Part shown: positions 41,978 through 50,799 of the stretch, in pieces
Numbering within the stretch: the first letter of the stretch is position 1
Layout of the letters: each line of letters opens with the position of its first letter
Assembly: GCA_016938035.1 (NCBI GenBank)
Contig: JAFGVK010000078.1
Span: 1-50,842, forward strand
From: Deltaproteobacteria bacterium
Lineage (GTDB): Bacteria; Myxococcota_A; UBA796; GCA-2862545
Length of the DNA: 50,842 bases
Direction of reading: 5' to 3'
Notes under the pieces: model-generated
Told to the model about the DNA's origin: nothing
The model's database searches: none
What the model saw: only the letters and a program-made list of their open reading frames with translations
Position numbers and translations under genes: made by a program

Positions 41978-43090
41978 CTATCCCCTCCCAGCCCCCCGCG
42001 CAGCCCACAGGGCGAGGCCGTGGAGGATCAGGCCCAGCGCCACCCACGGGAGGTTGTCCTGCCGCTGCGCCAGCCCCACCACCGCCCCCAGCGCCGCCAG
42101 CCCAACCCCCGCCCGCGCGAGCACCAGCGCCAGCGCCGGGCGGCGCCACGCCGCCACCAGCCCCAGCCAGAGGGGCGAGAAGATCAGGGCGTTGGCGTTG
42201 TACTGGAAGTAGTCGTGGGCGGTGGCCCACACCCCCCACAGGGCGAGCCCCGCCCCCCCCGCCAGCAGCGCCGCGGGGAGCAGCACCGCCGCCAAGGCGC
42301 GGGGACGCCGTGAGAAGACCGCAGCCCACGCGGCGATCCCCAGGGCCGCCGCCAGGGGGGGCCAGGTGGGCGGGGGGCCTCCCAGGGGCCGCGTCCTGTC
42401 GCTCGGCACCAGCACCCGCTCGCGCCGCACCAGCGGTGAGCCGCTGATCTGCACGGCGGCAACCGCGTCGTGGAGGGTCACCGGGGTCATCGCCTCCGCC
42501 CAGGCGTCCACAGGCCGGTCCGCCACCGCGCCGAGCAGCAGGTCGGCCCCCAGCCACAGGTGGGGCAGCGGGCGCGACAGGCGACGGGTGTGGAAGCGCG
42601 CCGGGTGCCCCGGCCTGGCCTGCAGCGCCTCGCGCAGCCGGCCGTCCAGGGCGTGATCGATGGCGTCGCGCGCCTTGGTGGCGCAGTTGCGGGTGAGCAG
42701 GCGGTAGTCGTAGTCCCTGTTCTCTGGCTGGATGGCGTCCTCCATCCAGCCGATCAGCGCCTCGCGCTGCACGGGGCTGAGATCCAGGTCCTGCTCCACC
42801 ACCTCCCTCCCCATCCCCTGGTAGCGCATCAGGTAGGGCAGGGTCTCCACCGCGATGGTGGAGTAGCGCAGGTCACCCGCGATGAACCGCGGCGCGAAGC
42901 CGGGGCGGGTGTAGTCGAACACCCCCCAGTGATAGACGAGGTCCCGGTGGTGGCGGTGGGAGCGCACCCGGATCCCCGCGTGCCCCGCAGACTCCCAGAG
43001 CTGCCCGCCAGGCCCCATGGTGAGGAGCGAGATCTCCACGTCATCAGGGACCCTCCCCAGGGCCGACAGGATCACCGCGAGGAGCAGCAT
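41978..43090 (-). CDS. DUF4105 (Lnb N-terminal periplasmic domain) membrane protein
   Basis: The 370-residue protein starts with a short signal (MLLLAVILSALG). The soluble part has SLLTMGPGGQLWESAGHAGI, YHWGVFDYTRPGFAPRFIAG, then DYDYRLLTRNCATKARDAID with the conserved NC (Asn-Cys) and upstream His, the marks of the Lnb/DUF4105 papain-like NlpC-P60-related fold. The C-terminal 120 residues hold four hydrophobic segments. Relatives are thought to act as membrane-linked hydrolases or transferases, with no proven reaction in most. The ATG overlaps the proA stop by one base (TGATG). It sits between proA and murG in the same orientation. Confidence 0.8.
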   Translation of the reverse strand: MLLLAVILSALGRVPDDVEISLLTMGPGGQLWESAGHAGIRVRSHRHHRDLVYHWGVFDYTRPGFAPRFIAGDLRYSTIAVETLPYLMRYQGMGREVVEQDLDLSPVQREALIGWMEDAIQPENRDYDYRLLTRNCATKARDAIDHALDGRLREALQARPGHPARFHTRRLSRPLPHLWLGADLLLGAVADRPVDAWAEAMTPVTLHDAVAAVQISGSPLVRRERVLVPSDRTRPLGGPPPTWPPLAAALGIAAWAAVFSRRPRALAAVLLPAALLAGGAGLALWGVWATAHDYFQYNANALIFSPLWLGLVAAWRRPALALVLARAGVGLAALGAVVGLAQRQDNLPWVALGLILHGLALWAARGAGRG

Positions 43091-44343
43091 CAGAGCTTCC
43101 TGTGGGTGAAGCTCCGCTCTCCCCGCCGGAACGGCGCCACTGTGTCCCCCTGCCCCACCAGCTTCCAGCGAGTGGTCAGCAGCCCCTCCACCCCCACCGG
43201 CCCCCTGGCGTGGATGCGGGAGGTGGAGATGCCCACCTCAGCGCCCAGCCCGAAGCGGAACCCGTCCGAGAAGCGGGTGCTGGCGTTGTGGAAGACCGCG
43301 GCAGAGTCCACGTCGCGGAGGAAGATCGCGGCCGCGTCGGGGTCCTCGGTGACGATCGCGTCGGTGTGACCGGAGCCGTAGCGGTGGATGTGGGCGATGG
43401 CCGCGTCCAGGTCGTCCACAACCGCTATCGTGGCGGCGTAGTCGCCATACTCGTGCGCTAGCGAGGGAGGCGCGGGCAGCTCCCAGGGGGCGCCAGGCCC
43501 CCCGTGCAGCGCCACCCCGGCCGCCCGCAGCGCGTCGAGGATCCGCTCCCCGCCCCGCTCCACCAGGTCGCGGTGGAGCAGCAGGGTCTCCATCGCGTTG
43601 CAGGCCGCGGGGTAGTCGGCCTTGGAGTCCACCGCGATGGCCACCGCCTTGTCGAGATCTGCGGCGGCGTCCACATAGACGTGGCAGATCCCGTCCGCGT
43701 GCCCCAGCACCGGGATGCGGGTGTTGTCCTTGATGTGGCGCACCAGGGCGTTGGAGCCCCGCGGGATGACCAGGTCGATCACGTCGTCGAGGGCGAGCAG
43801 CGCGGCGATCTCCTCCCGCCCGTGGACCAGGGCGATGGCCTCCCCCAGTGGGTGCCCCAGGGCCTCGGTGATGACCCTGTGCAGGGCGGCGTTGGACCTG
43901 GCGGCCTCGCTGCCCCCCTTGAGCACCAGGCCGTTCCCGGAGCGGAGCGCCAGCGCCGCGATCTGCGGCAGCGCGTCCGGGCGCGACTCAAAGATCACCA
44001 GCAGCACCCCCAGGGCGGCGGTCTCCTGGCGCAGCACCAGCCCCTCCGCCAGCTCCGTGCGGCGCAGCACCCTCCCCAGCGGCTCCTCCTGAGCGGCGAT
44101 GGCCCGCACCCCCGCCACAAGCTCCTCCAGCTTGCGCTCGGTCAGGCGCAGGCGCGCGACCAGGGCGGGGGCGTAGTGGACGGCCGCCTCCATGTCGAGG
44201 GCGTTGGCAGCCAGGATGTCGGCGCGCTGGTCCCACAGGGCCGCGGCCACTCTGAGCAGGGCGTCCACCCGCTGCTGGGTGCTGAGCGTCTGCAGGGTGC
44301 GGCTGGCGCGGCGCGCGGCCAGCGCCTGTTCGCGAGCGGTCAC
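43090..44343 (-). CDS. proA: Gamma-glutamyl phosphate reductase
   Basis: The 417-residue NADPH enzyme makes glutamate semialdehyde, the second step of proline synthesis. It has IFESRPDALPQIAALALRSGN, LVIPRGSNALVRHIKDNTRIPVLGH, and the catalytic cysteine in DYPAACNAMETLLLH. Length is normal. GTG start overlaps the proB stop as GTGA, so kinase and reductase are translated together, as expected for channelling of the labile glutamyl phosphate. Confidence 0.97.
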   Translation of the reverse strand: MTAREQALAARRASRTLQTLSTQQRVDALLRVAAALWDQRADILAANALDMEAAVHYAPALVARLRLTERKLEELVAGVRAIAAQEEPLGRVLRRTELAEGLVLRQETAALGVLLVIFESRPDALPQIAALALRSGNGLVLKGGSEAARSNAALHRVITEALGHPLGEAIALVHGREEIAALLALDDVIDLVIPRGSNALVRHIKDNTRIPVLGHADGICHVYVDAAADLDKAVAIAVDSKADYPAACNAMETLLLHRDLVERGGERILDALRAAGVALHGGPGAPWELPAPPSLAHEYGDYAATIAVVDDLDAAIAHIHRYGSGHTDAIVTEDPDAAAIFLRDVDSAAVFHNASTRFSDGFRFGLGAEVGISTSRIHARGPVGVEGLLTTRWKLVGQGDTVAPFRRGERSFTHRKL

Positions 44344-45434
44344 TCTTCCTCCAGGATGACAGCGTCGTTGCGGTGGACCAGGGCTCTTCCCCGGCCCTGC
44401 TTGCCTATCTCGGCGCGGACCTCGGCGCTGGACCTGGCGCAGAGCCCCCGCGCCACCTCACCGCCGGCGCACAGGATCCGCACCACCGACCCGGCCTCCC
44501 ACTCGCCCTCCACCCCTACAACACCGGGCGCCAGGAGGCTCGCCCTCCCAGTGACCAGCGCGGCGCGAGCCCCCTCGTTGACGTGCAGGGTGCCGGCGGG
44601 TGCGGTGGCGTGGGCGAGCCAGCGCCTGCGGCGGTTGGGGCGGGCGCCGGCGGGGAACAGCGTCCCCTCCTCCTCTCCCCGGAAGATCCGCCCCAGCACC
44701 TCGGGGCGGTAGCCAGAGGCGATGACGGTGTTGACCCCCACCCCCGCGGCGAGGTTCGCCGCCGCGATCTTGGCCCCCATGCCCCCTCGGCCGCCCGCAG
44801 AGAGCGCGCCGATCCGCACCTGCTCCGCCTCGGACCAGAGGGGTATGGGGCGCGCGCCTGGCTCGCCCGGAGGGGCGGAGTAGACCGCGTCCACGTCCGA
44901 CAGGAGCACCAGCGCGTCGCAGTCGATGTTGGAGGCCACCAGGGCGGCGAGCCGGTCGTTGTCCCCGAAGACCGCCAGGTGATCGGTGCTGACAGCGTCG
45001 TTCTCGTTGAGGAGGGGCACCGCCCCCAGGGCCAGCAGCCGCTCGAGGGTCGCGGCGAGGGTGACGTAGCGCGAGCGGCGGTGGAAGTCGTCCTCAGTGA
45101 GGAGCACCTGCGCCACCCGCTCGCCCAGCCGCGAGAAGAAGGTGTCGTACAGGCCCATCAGCGTCCCCTGCCCCGCGGCGGCGCACGCAGCCAGGTCAGC
45201 CACAGCCACCGGGCGGCGGTCGAAGCCGAGGCGCTCCACCCCCAGGCCGATCGCCCCCGAGCTGACCAGGATGACCTCGCGGCCCTCCCGGCGCAGATCG
45301 TGGATCTGCTCCACCAGGGTGCCCATCCGGCCCAGGGCGACGCCCCGGTCCTCGCGGGACACCACCGCCGTTCCCACCTTGATGACGACCCTCCGCGCGG
45401 AGCGGAGGGGATGACGCGCGCTGTGTTCAGACAT
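44340..45434 (-). CDS. proB: Glutamate 5-kinase with PUA domain
   Basis: The 364-residue enzyme phosphorylates glutamate for proline synthesis. The kinase domain (about 1-255) has RVVIKVGTAVVS, ILVSSGAIGLG, LNENDAVSTD, FGDNDRLAALVAS and GRGGMGAKIAAA. The C-terminal PUA domain (about 275-355) ends in ALVHRNDAVIL. Feedback inhibition by proline is usual for the family. The ATG at 45434 lacks a clear Shine-Dalgarno; it lies 38 bp after the preceding lipoprotein gene. Coupled to proA. Confidence 0.95.
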   Translation of the reverse strand: MSEHSARHPLRSARRVVIKVGTAVVSREDRGVALGRMGTLVEQIHDLRREGREVILVSSGAIGLGVERLGFDRRPVAVADLAACAAAGQGTLMGLYDTFFSRLGERVAQVLLTEDDFHRRSRYVTLAATLERLLALGAVPLLNENDAVSTDHLAVFGDNDRLAALVASNIDCDALVLLSDVDAVYSAPPGEPGARPIPLWSEAEQVRIGALSAGGRGGMGAKIAAANLAAGVGVNTVIASGYRPEVLGRIFRGEEEGTLFPAGARPNRRRRWLAHATAPAGTLHVNEGARAALVTGRASLLAPGVVGVEGEWEAGSVVRILCAGGEVARGLCARSSAEVRAEIGKQGRGRALVHRNDAVILEEE

Positions 45435-45472
45435 GGGGCGGCAGCTAACGCGCCGCACCCGCCCCCAGCCAC

Positions 45473-45865
45473 TCAGGGGGAGGCGCTGTCGTCCAAGGTG
45501 AAGGTGTAGCTGAGCTCCAGGCTGACCCTGCCGCAGGGATCCTGCGCGGGGACCAGGATCGGGCAGGTCTCGGTGTAGACGACCTCGTGCCAGACCGCCT
45601 CCAGCGCCAGTGAGACCTCGGTCCCCGCCACCGAGGAGAGGTCCCCCAGCGGGAGCTCTGCCTCGTTGCAGGGCATGTTGCTGCACTCGGCGTCGAGGGC
45701 CGCCCCGTCCAGACTGTACCTGAGGGAGTCGGTCTTGACCGTGGCGCCAGACACCGCGTCCACCGCCAGGTGGACCACCGCGACCCCGTCCCCACAGGCC
45801 TGGGCGGTGTCGGCAGGCTCCTCACCACAGCCAGCGAGCAGGGCGAGCCACACCGCGCCCCTCAT
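45473..45865 (-). CDS. Small lipoprotein of unknown function
   Basis: The 130-residue product has lipobox LLAGC (MRGAVWLALLAGC). The mature part is beta-rich with four more cysteines (QACGDG, ECSNMPCNEAEL, TETCPI, QDPCGR) that likely pair. It resembles short periplasmic or outer-membrane lipoproteins but I do not recognise a family. The ATG overlaps the yggS stop as ATGA. Genes on both sides are in the same direction. Confidence 0.75.
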   Translation of the reverse strand: MRGAVWLALLAGCGEEPADTAQACGDGVAVVHLAVDAVSGATVKTDSLRYSLDGAALDAECSNMPCNEAELPLGDLSSVAGTEVSLALEAVWHEVVYTETCPILVPAQDPCGRVSLELSYTFTLDDSASP

Positions 45866-46548
45866 GGCGTCACCCCCCTGGGCGCACGCGCCCCGAAGAG
45901 CGAGGTGCCCACCCGGATCGAGGTCGCGCCCTCCTCCACCGCGACCTCCCAGGACGAGGACATGCCCATCGACAGGTGAAGCGGCGCCGCCCCCTCTACC
46001 GAGGCCACCGCCTCGAAGAGCTGCCTGGTGAGCCGGAAGGCCGCTCTGAGACCCTCCGCGTCGGTGTCGGCGGGCCCCAGGGTCATCAGGCCCTGCACCC
46101 TCAGGTTGGGCAGGGCCACCAGGGAGCGGATCAGGTCCAGGGCCTGGTCAGGGTGGACCCCCGCCTTCGCCTCCTCCACGCCGGAATTGACCTCGACCAG
46201 CACTGGGAGCGCCTTCCCCTCTGCCTCAGCGGCCCGCTGCAGCGCCAAGCCCAGCGCGATCGAGTCGACGGTCTCGACCAGATCGAAGAGCTGCACCGAC
46301 TTGCGGGCCTTGCGGCGCTGGATGTGCCCGATGCCGTGCCACACCACCCCGGAGTCAAAGCCACAGGCGGCCCGCATCGCCTCCGCCTCCTGCACGTAGT
46401 TGTGGCCGATATGCCGGAGCCCCGCCCCCACCGCGGCGCGGACCTCGTCGGGGGAGCGCGTCTTGACCGCTCCGACCACCGTCACCCCCTCAGGCACAGC
46501 CTCAAGGAGTGCGCGAACGTTCCGCTCAATCGCCGAATAACTGCTCAT
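45862..46548 (-). CDS. yggS: YggS-family PLP homeostasis protein
   Basis: The 228-residue protein has the YggS/PLPBP barrel: VTVVGAVKTRSPDEV with the PLP lysine (Lys29), IGHNYVQEAEAM, VWHGIGHIQRRKARK, VNSGVEEAKAG, GLMTLGP, LSMGMSSSWEVAVEEGATSIRVGTSLFG. These proteins carry pyridoxal phosphate and affect amino-acid balance without a clear catalytic role. The common S-K-x motif near the lysine reads VKTRS and ENYVQE reads HNYVQE, small departures. The ATG at 46548 has GGAG upstream and overlaps the transporter stop as ATGA. Confidence 0.92.
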   Translation of the reverse strand: MSSYSAIERNVRALLEAVPEGVTVVGAVKTRSPDEVRAAVGAGLRHIGHNYVQEAEAMRAACGFDSGVVWHGIGHIQRRKARKSVQLFDLVETVDSIALGLALQRAAEAEGKALPVLVEVNSGVEEAKAGVHPDQALDLIRSLVALPNLRVQGLMTLGPADTDAEGLRAAFRLTRQLFEAVASVEGAAPLHLSMGMSSSWEVAVEEGATSIRVGTSLFGARAPRGVTP

Positions 46549-48035
46549 TCCGTCGCTCCATCTGGCCGCGCGCTGCGCGACAGCCGGTCGTTGATCCACA
46601 TCCCAACCACCGAGGCCAGCCCCACGAGGCCCAGGAGGAGCCAGATGCGCCAGGGCTGGTAGGCGTCCCACAGCACCGCGTTGGCCTGGAACACGTCGGC
46701 CCCGCCCCCCACCCTCGCCGCCACCAGGTTCATCAGCTCGGGGAGCTGCTCCACCGCCGCCACCGCGTCAGCGGTCATCCCTCCCTGATCCATGAGCCAG
46801 CGCCGGGCGAGCACCTCCTTCGAGGCCAGGGCCTCGTAGAGCGGACCGGAGATCCCGTTCCCCGCCGCCCAGCCGATGGCGAAGGGGATGTTGGAGTAGC
46901 CCATGTAGAGCGCTTTCTTGTCGGCGGGAGCGGTCATCCCGATGTACTCGGAGAACTTCGGGCTGCACAGGATCTCTCCAATCGCGAAGACGAAGATCAT
47001 CACCGCCACCGCGACCCCGCTCATGAACAGCCCCGAGCCGACGAAGCCCAGGAGGGCCACCCCCATCCCCACCACCAGCACGGTCATCATCTTGAACCTG
47101 CCGGACAGCCACGAGAGGGGCAGCACGAAGAGGATGATGGCGAAGGAGTCGATGTTGATGAGCATCTCGGGCTTCACCGCGCCGTTCGCGTCGAGCACCG
47201 AGGCAGCCCACCCCGACGGGAGCGGCAAGCCGCTGAGCAGCGCCCCCAGCGAGCGCGCGTCCACCCACTCGTCGATGAAGTTGGGGAGCAGGTCCCAGAG
47301 CTGCATGAACATGAACCAGAAGCCCGAGACAACGAGGAGGAAGCGGAGCATCGCCTTGTCTTCCCACAGGACCCTCAGGGTGCTCTTGAGCACCTCCACC
47401 GGCCCCTTGGCGGCGGCGGCCCGGTCCAGGGGCGGCTCGCGAAAGAGGAAGATCGCGGGGATGAAGTTGAGGGCGGTGACGATCGCCGCCCCATAGAACA
47501 CCAGGCTCCAGGTGGGCGCCGCCTCATTCCCGCGGAGGGAGGACGCCGCCATGGGCGCAAAGAAGCCCCCGATGTTCACCATCCAGTAGAACAGACCGAA
47601 GCCCAGCGCCGAATTGTGCTCGTCGAGGGATCGGACCACCGCCCCCTGCACCGGGGGCTTGAAGATCGCGGTGCCGGTCCCCACAAACATCGCCGCGGCG
47701 AGCATGCTCCAGAAGCCCGACGCGTTCGCCATCAGGGTGTACCCGGCGAGGTTCAGGACGAAGGCCAGGTACATCGACTTCTTGTAGCCATAGGCGTCGG
47801 TGTAGCCCCCGGACACCATCGGCACCAGGGTCTGGAGCAGGGCCCAGATCATGTAGATCAGGCCCTTCTCCGAGTAGGACAGGCCCAGCCCACCGGAGTG
47901 GTCCCACATCATGTAGAGGGGCAGAATGGCCCTCACCCCAAAGAAGGCGAGGCGCTCCTGAGCCTCGATCAGGTTGGCCACCCAGAAATTCCACCGCATG
48001 GTGCGGACCTGCTCGATCACGCTGAGCTTCGCCAT
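46545..48035 (-). CDS. POT/PTR-family peptide transporter, second copy
   Basis: The 496-residue membrane protein starts MAKLSVIEQVRTMRWNFWVA, then NLIEAQERLAFFGVRAILPLYMM, a variant ExxER helix. It has TDAYGYKKSMYLAFVLN, FVGTGTAIFKPPVQG, MVNIGGFFAP, and a large soluble insert near residues 270-310. It parallels the transporter at 32618-34369 in layout and segments but is shorter. ATG at 48035 has GGGAGG 6 bases upstream. It opens the eight-gene run to 39713 and is divergent from the oligoendopeptidase gene with 106 bp between. Peptide uptake is inferred. Confidence 0.82.
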   Translation of the reverse strand: MAKLSVIEQVRTMRWNFWVANLIEAQERLAFFGVRAILPLYMMWDHSGGLGLSYSEKGLIYMIWALLQTLVPMVSGGYTDAYGYKKSMYLAFVLNLAGYTLMANASGFWSMLAAAMFVGTGTAIFKPPVQGAVVRSLDEHNSALGFGLFYWMVNIGGFFAPMAASSLRGNEAAPTWSLVFYGAAIVTALNFIPAIFLFREPPLDRAAAAKGPVEVLKSTLRVLWEDKAMLRFLLVVSGFWFMFMQLWDLLPNFIDEWVDARSLGALLSGLPLPSGWAASVLDANGAVKPEMLINIDSFAIILFVLPLSWLSGRFKMMTVLVVGMGVALLGFVGSGLFMSGVAVAVMIFVFAIGEILCSPKFSEYIGMTAPADKKALYMGYSNIPFAIGWAAGNGISGPLYEALASKEVLARRWLMDQGGMTADAVAAVEQLPELMNLVAARVGGGADVFQANAVLWDAYQPWRIWLLLGLVGLASVVGMWINDRLSRSARPDGATE

Positions 48036-48141
48036 CCTGGCCTCCCCTTGGGGGAGCGATGCTAACCCATTTCTCAGAGGGGGGTGTCGGGCGCAGGCAG
48101 CGCCGGGACGGGTTAGGGCACCTACCCGTCTAGGAGTCCTC

Positions 48142-50043
48142 ATGCTGCTTGCCCTCGCGATGGGCGCCGCCCTCGCCCAGAACGCCTATGTACCCGACTC
48201 AAACGCGGCCTACGCCGACCTCCCCGCGGACACCAAGTGGGACCTGAGCCCGCTGTTCGCGTCGGACGAGGCCTGGAAGGCGGAGGTGGAGAGCCTCCAG
48301 GTAGACATCCCCACCATGAGGGATTTTCAGGGCAAGCTCGCCAAGCCGGACTGCCTGCTCAAGACGCTGGACCACTACACCGGGCTCCACGCCCGGGCCA
48401 GCAAGGTGTCGCTCTACGCGAACCTCAAGCTGACGGTGGGCACCACGGATCCCAAGGCCATCTCCATGTCCCAGCGCGCCCAGGACCTGCAGGTGGCCCT
48501 GATGGACGCCTCCTCGTTCATCCGGGGTGAGGTGCTGGCGCTGTCCGAGAAGCAGACCAACAAGTCCTACACCAAGGCGCCCGGCCTGGAGACCTATCGG
48601 CACTACCTGGACGGCATCCAGCGCCGCAGGTCCCGGGTGCTGGGATCGGAGGCGGAGGCGGTGCTCGCTCAGCTCGGCGACAACCTGTGGGCCGAGGTGG
48701 ACCTCAACGAGCTCCACCACGAGCCGGAGCTGGCCTTCCAGAGCCTGATGGTGGACCTGGCCTGGCCGATGGTCCACGACGAGACCGGCGAGGCGGTGCA
48801 GCTCAACCTGTCGCTGTACCCCCGCCTGCGCTCCTCGGAGCAGCGCGCGGTGCGTGAGGAGGCGGTAGACGCCGTGTTCAGCACCCTCTACCAGTACCGC
48901 GACGTCTTCGCGTCGACCCTGGGCGGGCAGGCGCGCACCACCGTCTCCCTGGCGCGGGCGCGCCACTACGACACCGCCCTCGAGGCCTACCTCGACAAGG
49001 ACGACATCGACCCGGCGGTCTACGCCAACCTCATCCACACGGTCCACGGGCACCTGGAGCCCATGCACCGCTACGTCGAGCTGCGGCGCAAGCGGATGGG
49101 GGTGGACAAGGTCCACCTGGGGGACATGTACCCCCCGCTGGTCCCTGGGGTCGAGAAGGAGGTGAGCTTTGACGAGGCCCGCCAGACCATACTCACCGCG
49201 CTGGAGCCGCTGGGGCCGGACTACCTGCGGGTGATGCGCGAGGGCATGGACCCCGCGACCGGGTGGCTGGACCTGTACCCCGCCGCCGACAAGGACTCCG
49301 GGGCCTTCTGCGCCACCACCTACGGGGTCCACCCCTTCGTGATGATGAACTACCAGAACTCCCTCGACGACATGAGCACCCTGGCCCACGAGTACGGCCA
49401 CGCGATGCACTCCTACCTGTCGATGGAGCACCAGACCTACAGCGACTTCTCCTACGTGCCCTTCCTGGCAGAGATCGCCTCCACCGCGAACGAGGCGCTG
49501 CTGATGGACTACCTCATCGCCCACGCCGCGTCCGACGAGGAGAAGATCTACCTGCTGTCCCAGCGGGCCGACGCGATCCGCGGCACCATCTACCGGCAGG
49601 CGCTGTTCGCTGAATTCGAGTGGGAGGTCCACAAGCTGGCCGAGGAGGGCGCGCCGATCACCGCCGACGCGCTCTCGACCCTCTACGGAGCGCTGGTCAA
49701 GACCTACTACGGGCCCTCCTACGAGCTAGGCGCCCACGACGACATGGAGTGGGCCTACATCCCGCACCTCTACTACAAGTACTACGTCTTCACCTACGCG
49801 ACGGGCCTCTCGTCGGGGATGGCGATCGCCCGCCGCCTCGAGAACGGCGGCGAGCCTGAGGTGGAGGCCTACCTGTCGATGCTCCGGGGCGGCCGATCTG
49901 CGCCGCCGCTCGACCTCCTGCGCGGGGCGGGGGTCGACCTGTCGAGCCCGGCGCCCATCGCCGAGGCGCTGGCGGTCTTCGGCGAGACCGTCGACGAGCT
50001 CGACCGCCTGCTCGCCAAGCAGCCCACCCACACCGAGAACTGA
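48142..50043 (+). CDS. Secreted M3 family oligoendopeptidase (PepF-like)
   Basis: The 633-residue zinc peptidase begins with a Sec signal (MLLALAMGAALAQ). It has the M3B/PepF body: KWDLSPLFASDEAWKAEVE, RQAIF-like helices, and TLAHEYGHAMHSYLS with HExxH at about 416-420, followed by FLAEIASTANEALL carrying the third ligand Glu. The domain and length fit PepF, but most PepF proteins are cytosolic; a signal peptide suggests periplasmic or secreted peptide cleavage. ATG has AGGAG 6 bases upstream. The divergent POT transporter could import its products. Confidence 0.93.
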   Translation: MLLALAMGAALAQNAYVPDSNAAYADLPADTKWDLSPLFASDEAWKAEVESLQVDIPTMRDFQGKLAKPDCLLKTLDHYTGLHARASKVSLYANLKLTVGTTDPKAISMSQRAQDLQVALMDASSFIRGEVLALSEKQTNKSYTKAPGLETYRHYLDGIQRRRSRVLGSEAEAVLAQLGDNLWAEVDLNELHHEPELAFQSLMVDLAWPMVHDETGEAVQLNLSLYPRLRSSEQRAVREEAVDAVFSTLYQYRDVFASTLGGQARTTVSLARARHYDTALEAYLDKDDIDPAVYANLIHTVHGHLEPMHRYVELRRKRMGVDKVHLGDMYPPLVPGVEKEVSFDEARQTILTALEPLGPDYLRVMREGMDPATGWLDLYPAADKDSGAFCATTYGVHPFVMMNYQNSLDDMSTLAHEYGHAMHSYLSMEHQTYSDFSYVPFLAEIASTANEALLMDYLIAHAASDEEKIYLLSQRADAIRGTIYRQALFAEFEWEVHKLAEEGAPITADALSTLYGALVKTYYGPSYELGAHDDMEWAYIPHLYYKYYVFTYATGLSSGMAIARRLENGGEPEVEAYLSMLRGGRSAPPLDLLRGAGVDLSSPAPIAEALAVFGETVDELDRLLAKQPTHTEN

Positions 50044-50051
50044 GGAACCCC

Positions 50052-50732
50052 ATGACCCTACACGGCGACCTGATGGTCGAGGTACTCACCACGGGACCCT
50101 TCGTGGAGAACTGCTGCCTGGTCGCGGACAGCCGCACCAAGGAAGCCATCATCATCGATCCCGGCGACGAGCCCGCGCGGATCCTGTCCAAGATCCGGGA
50201 GCTGGGCCTGACGCCGACCCTGATCTTCGCGACCCACGGCCACGTCGACCACGTCGCTGCTGCGCCCGCGATCATCGACGAGCTGCAGCTCCCCTTCGCG
50301 ATGCACCTAGCGGACACCGACTGGACGGACCACCTGCGCGAGCAGTGCCAGGCCTTCGGCCTCCCCCCGCGGGACGGCCCCAAGGTGGACCGGCCGCTGC
50401 AGGGGGGTGAGCGCCTGAAGGTCGGCAGACTGGAGGCCACGGTGCTCCACACCCCAGGACACACCGGCGGGGGCGTATCCCTCTACTTTGCCGAGCAGGG
50501 CGTGCTCTTCGCGGGGGACACCCTGTTCCAGGGCTCCATCGGGCGCACCGACCTCCCCGGGGGCGACACCGACACCCTGCTGCGGTCGATCCACGAGCAG
50601 CTGCTCAGCCTCCCCGATGATACCCGGGTGTACACCGGGCACGGCCCGCTGACCACCATCGGCAGGGAGCGCCGCTCCAACCCCTTCCTCAGCCACGGCC
50701 TCCCCAAGCACCAGGGCGCGCGCTTCATCTGA
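50052..50732 (+). CDS. MBL-fold metallo-hydrolase, glyoxalase-II-like
   Basis: The 226-residue protein has the metallo-beta-lactamase ligands: ATHGHVDH (His62, His64, Asp66, His67), HTPGHTGGG, and FAGDTLFQGSIGRTDLPGGD, plus a closing TGHGP. This is the compact glyoxalase II-like/YcbL type acting on thioesters or related compounds; the real substrate is unknown. ATG follows the peptidase stop by 8 bp with GAGGA upstream, so they are likely in one transcript. Confidence 0.9.
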   Translation: MTLHGDLMVEVLTTGPFVENCCLVADSRTKEAIIIDPGDEPARILSKIRELGLTPTLIFATHGHVDHVAAAPAIIDELQLPFAMHLADTDWTDHLREQCQAFGLPPRDGPKVDRPLQGGERLKVGRLEATVLHTPGHTGGGVSLYFAEQGVLFAGDTLFQGSIGRTDLPGGDTDTLLRSIHEQLLSLPDDTRVYTGHGPLTTIGRERRSNPFLSHGLPKHQGARFI

Positions 50733-50750
50733 TCCGAGCCCCGCTGCGGA

Positions 50751-50789
50751 GAGCGCCCCCTCGCGAGCCCCCTCGCGTCCGGGGCGCTC
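50751..50789. terminator. Nested hairpin between convergent genes
   Basis: GAGCGCCCC at 50751-50759 pairs with GGGGCGCTC at 50781-50789. Inside, CGCGAG (50762-50767) pairs with CTCGCG (50772-50777). It lies between the stop of the MBL gene and the stop of the next minus-strand gene, so a bidirectional terminator is likely, although a U-tract is absent. Confidence 0.55.
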
Positions 50790-50799
50790 GCTCGGTGCT

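Noticed and set aside
46509..48065. 518-codon plus-strand open frame opposite the second POT gene
   Set aside because: Antisense shadow without motifs.
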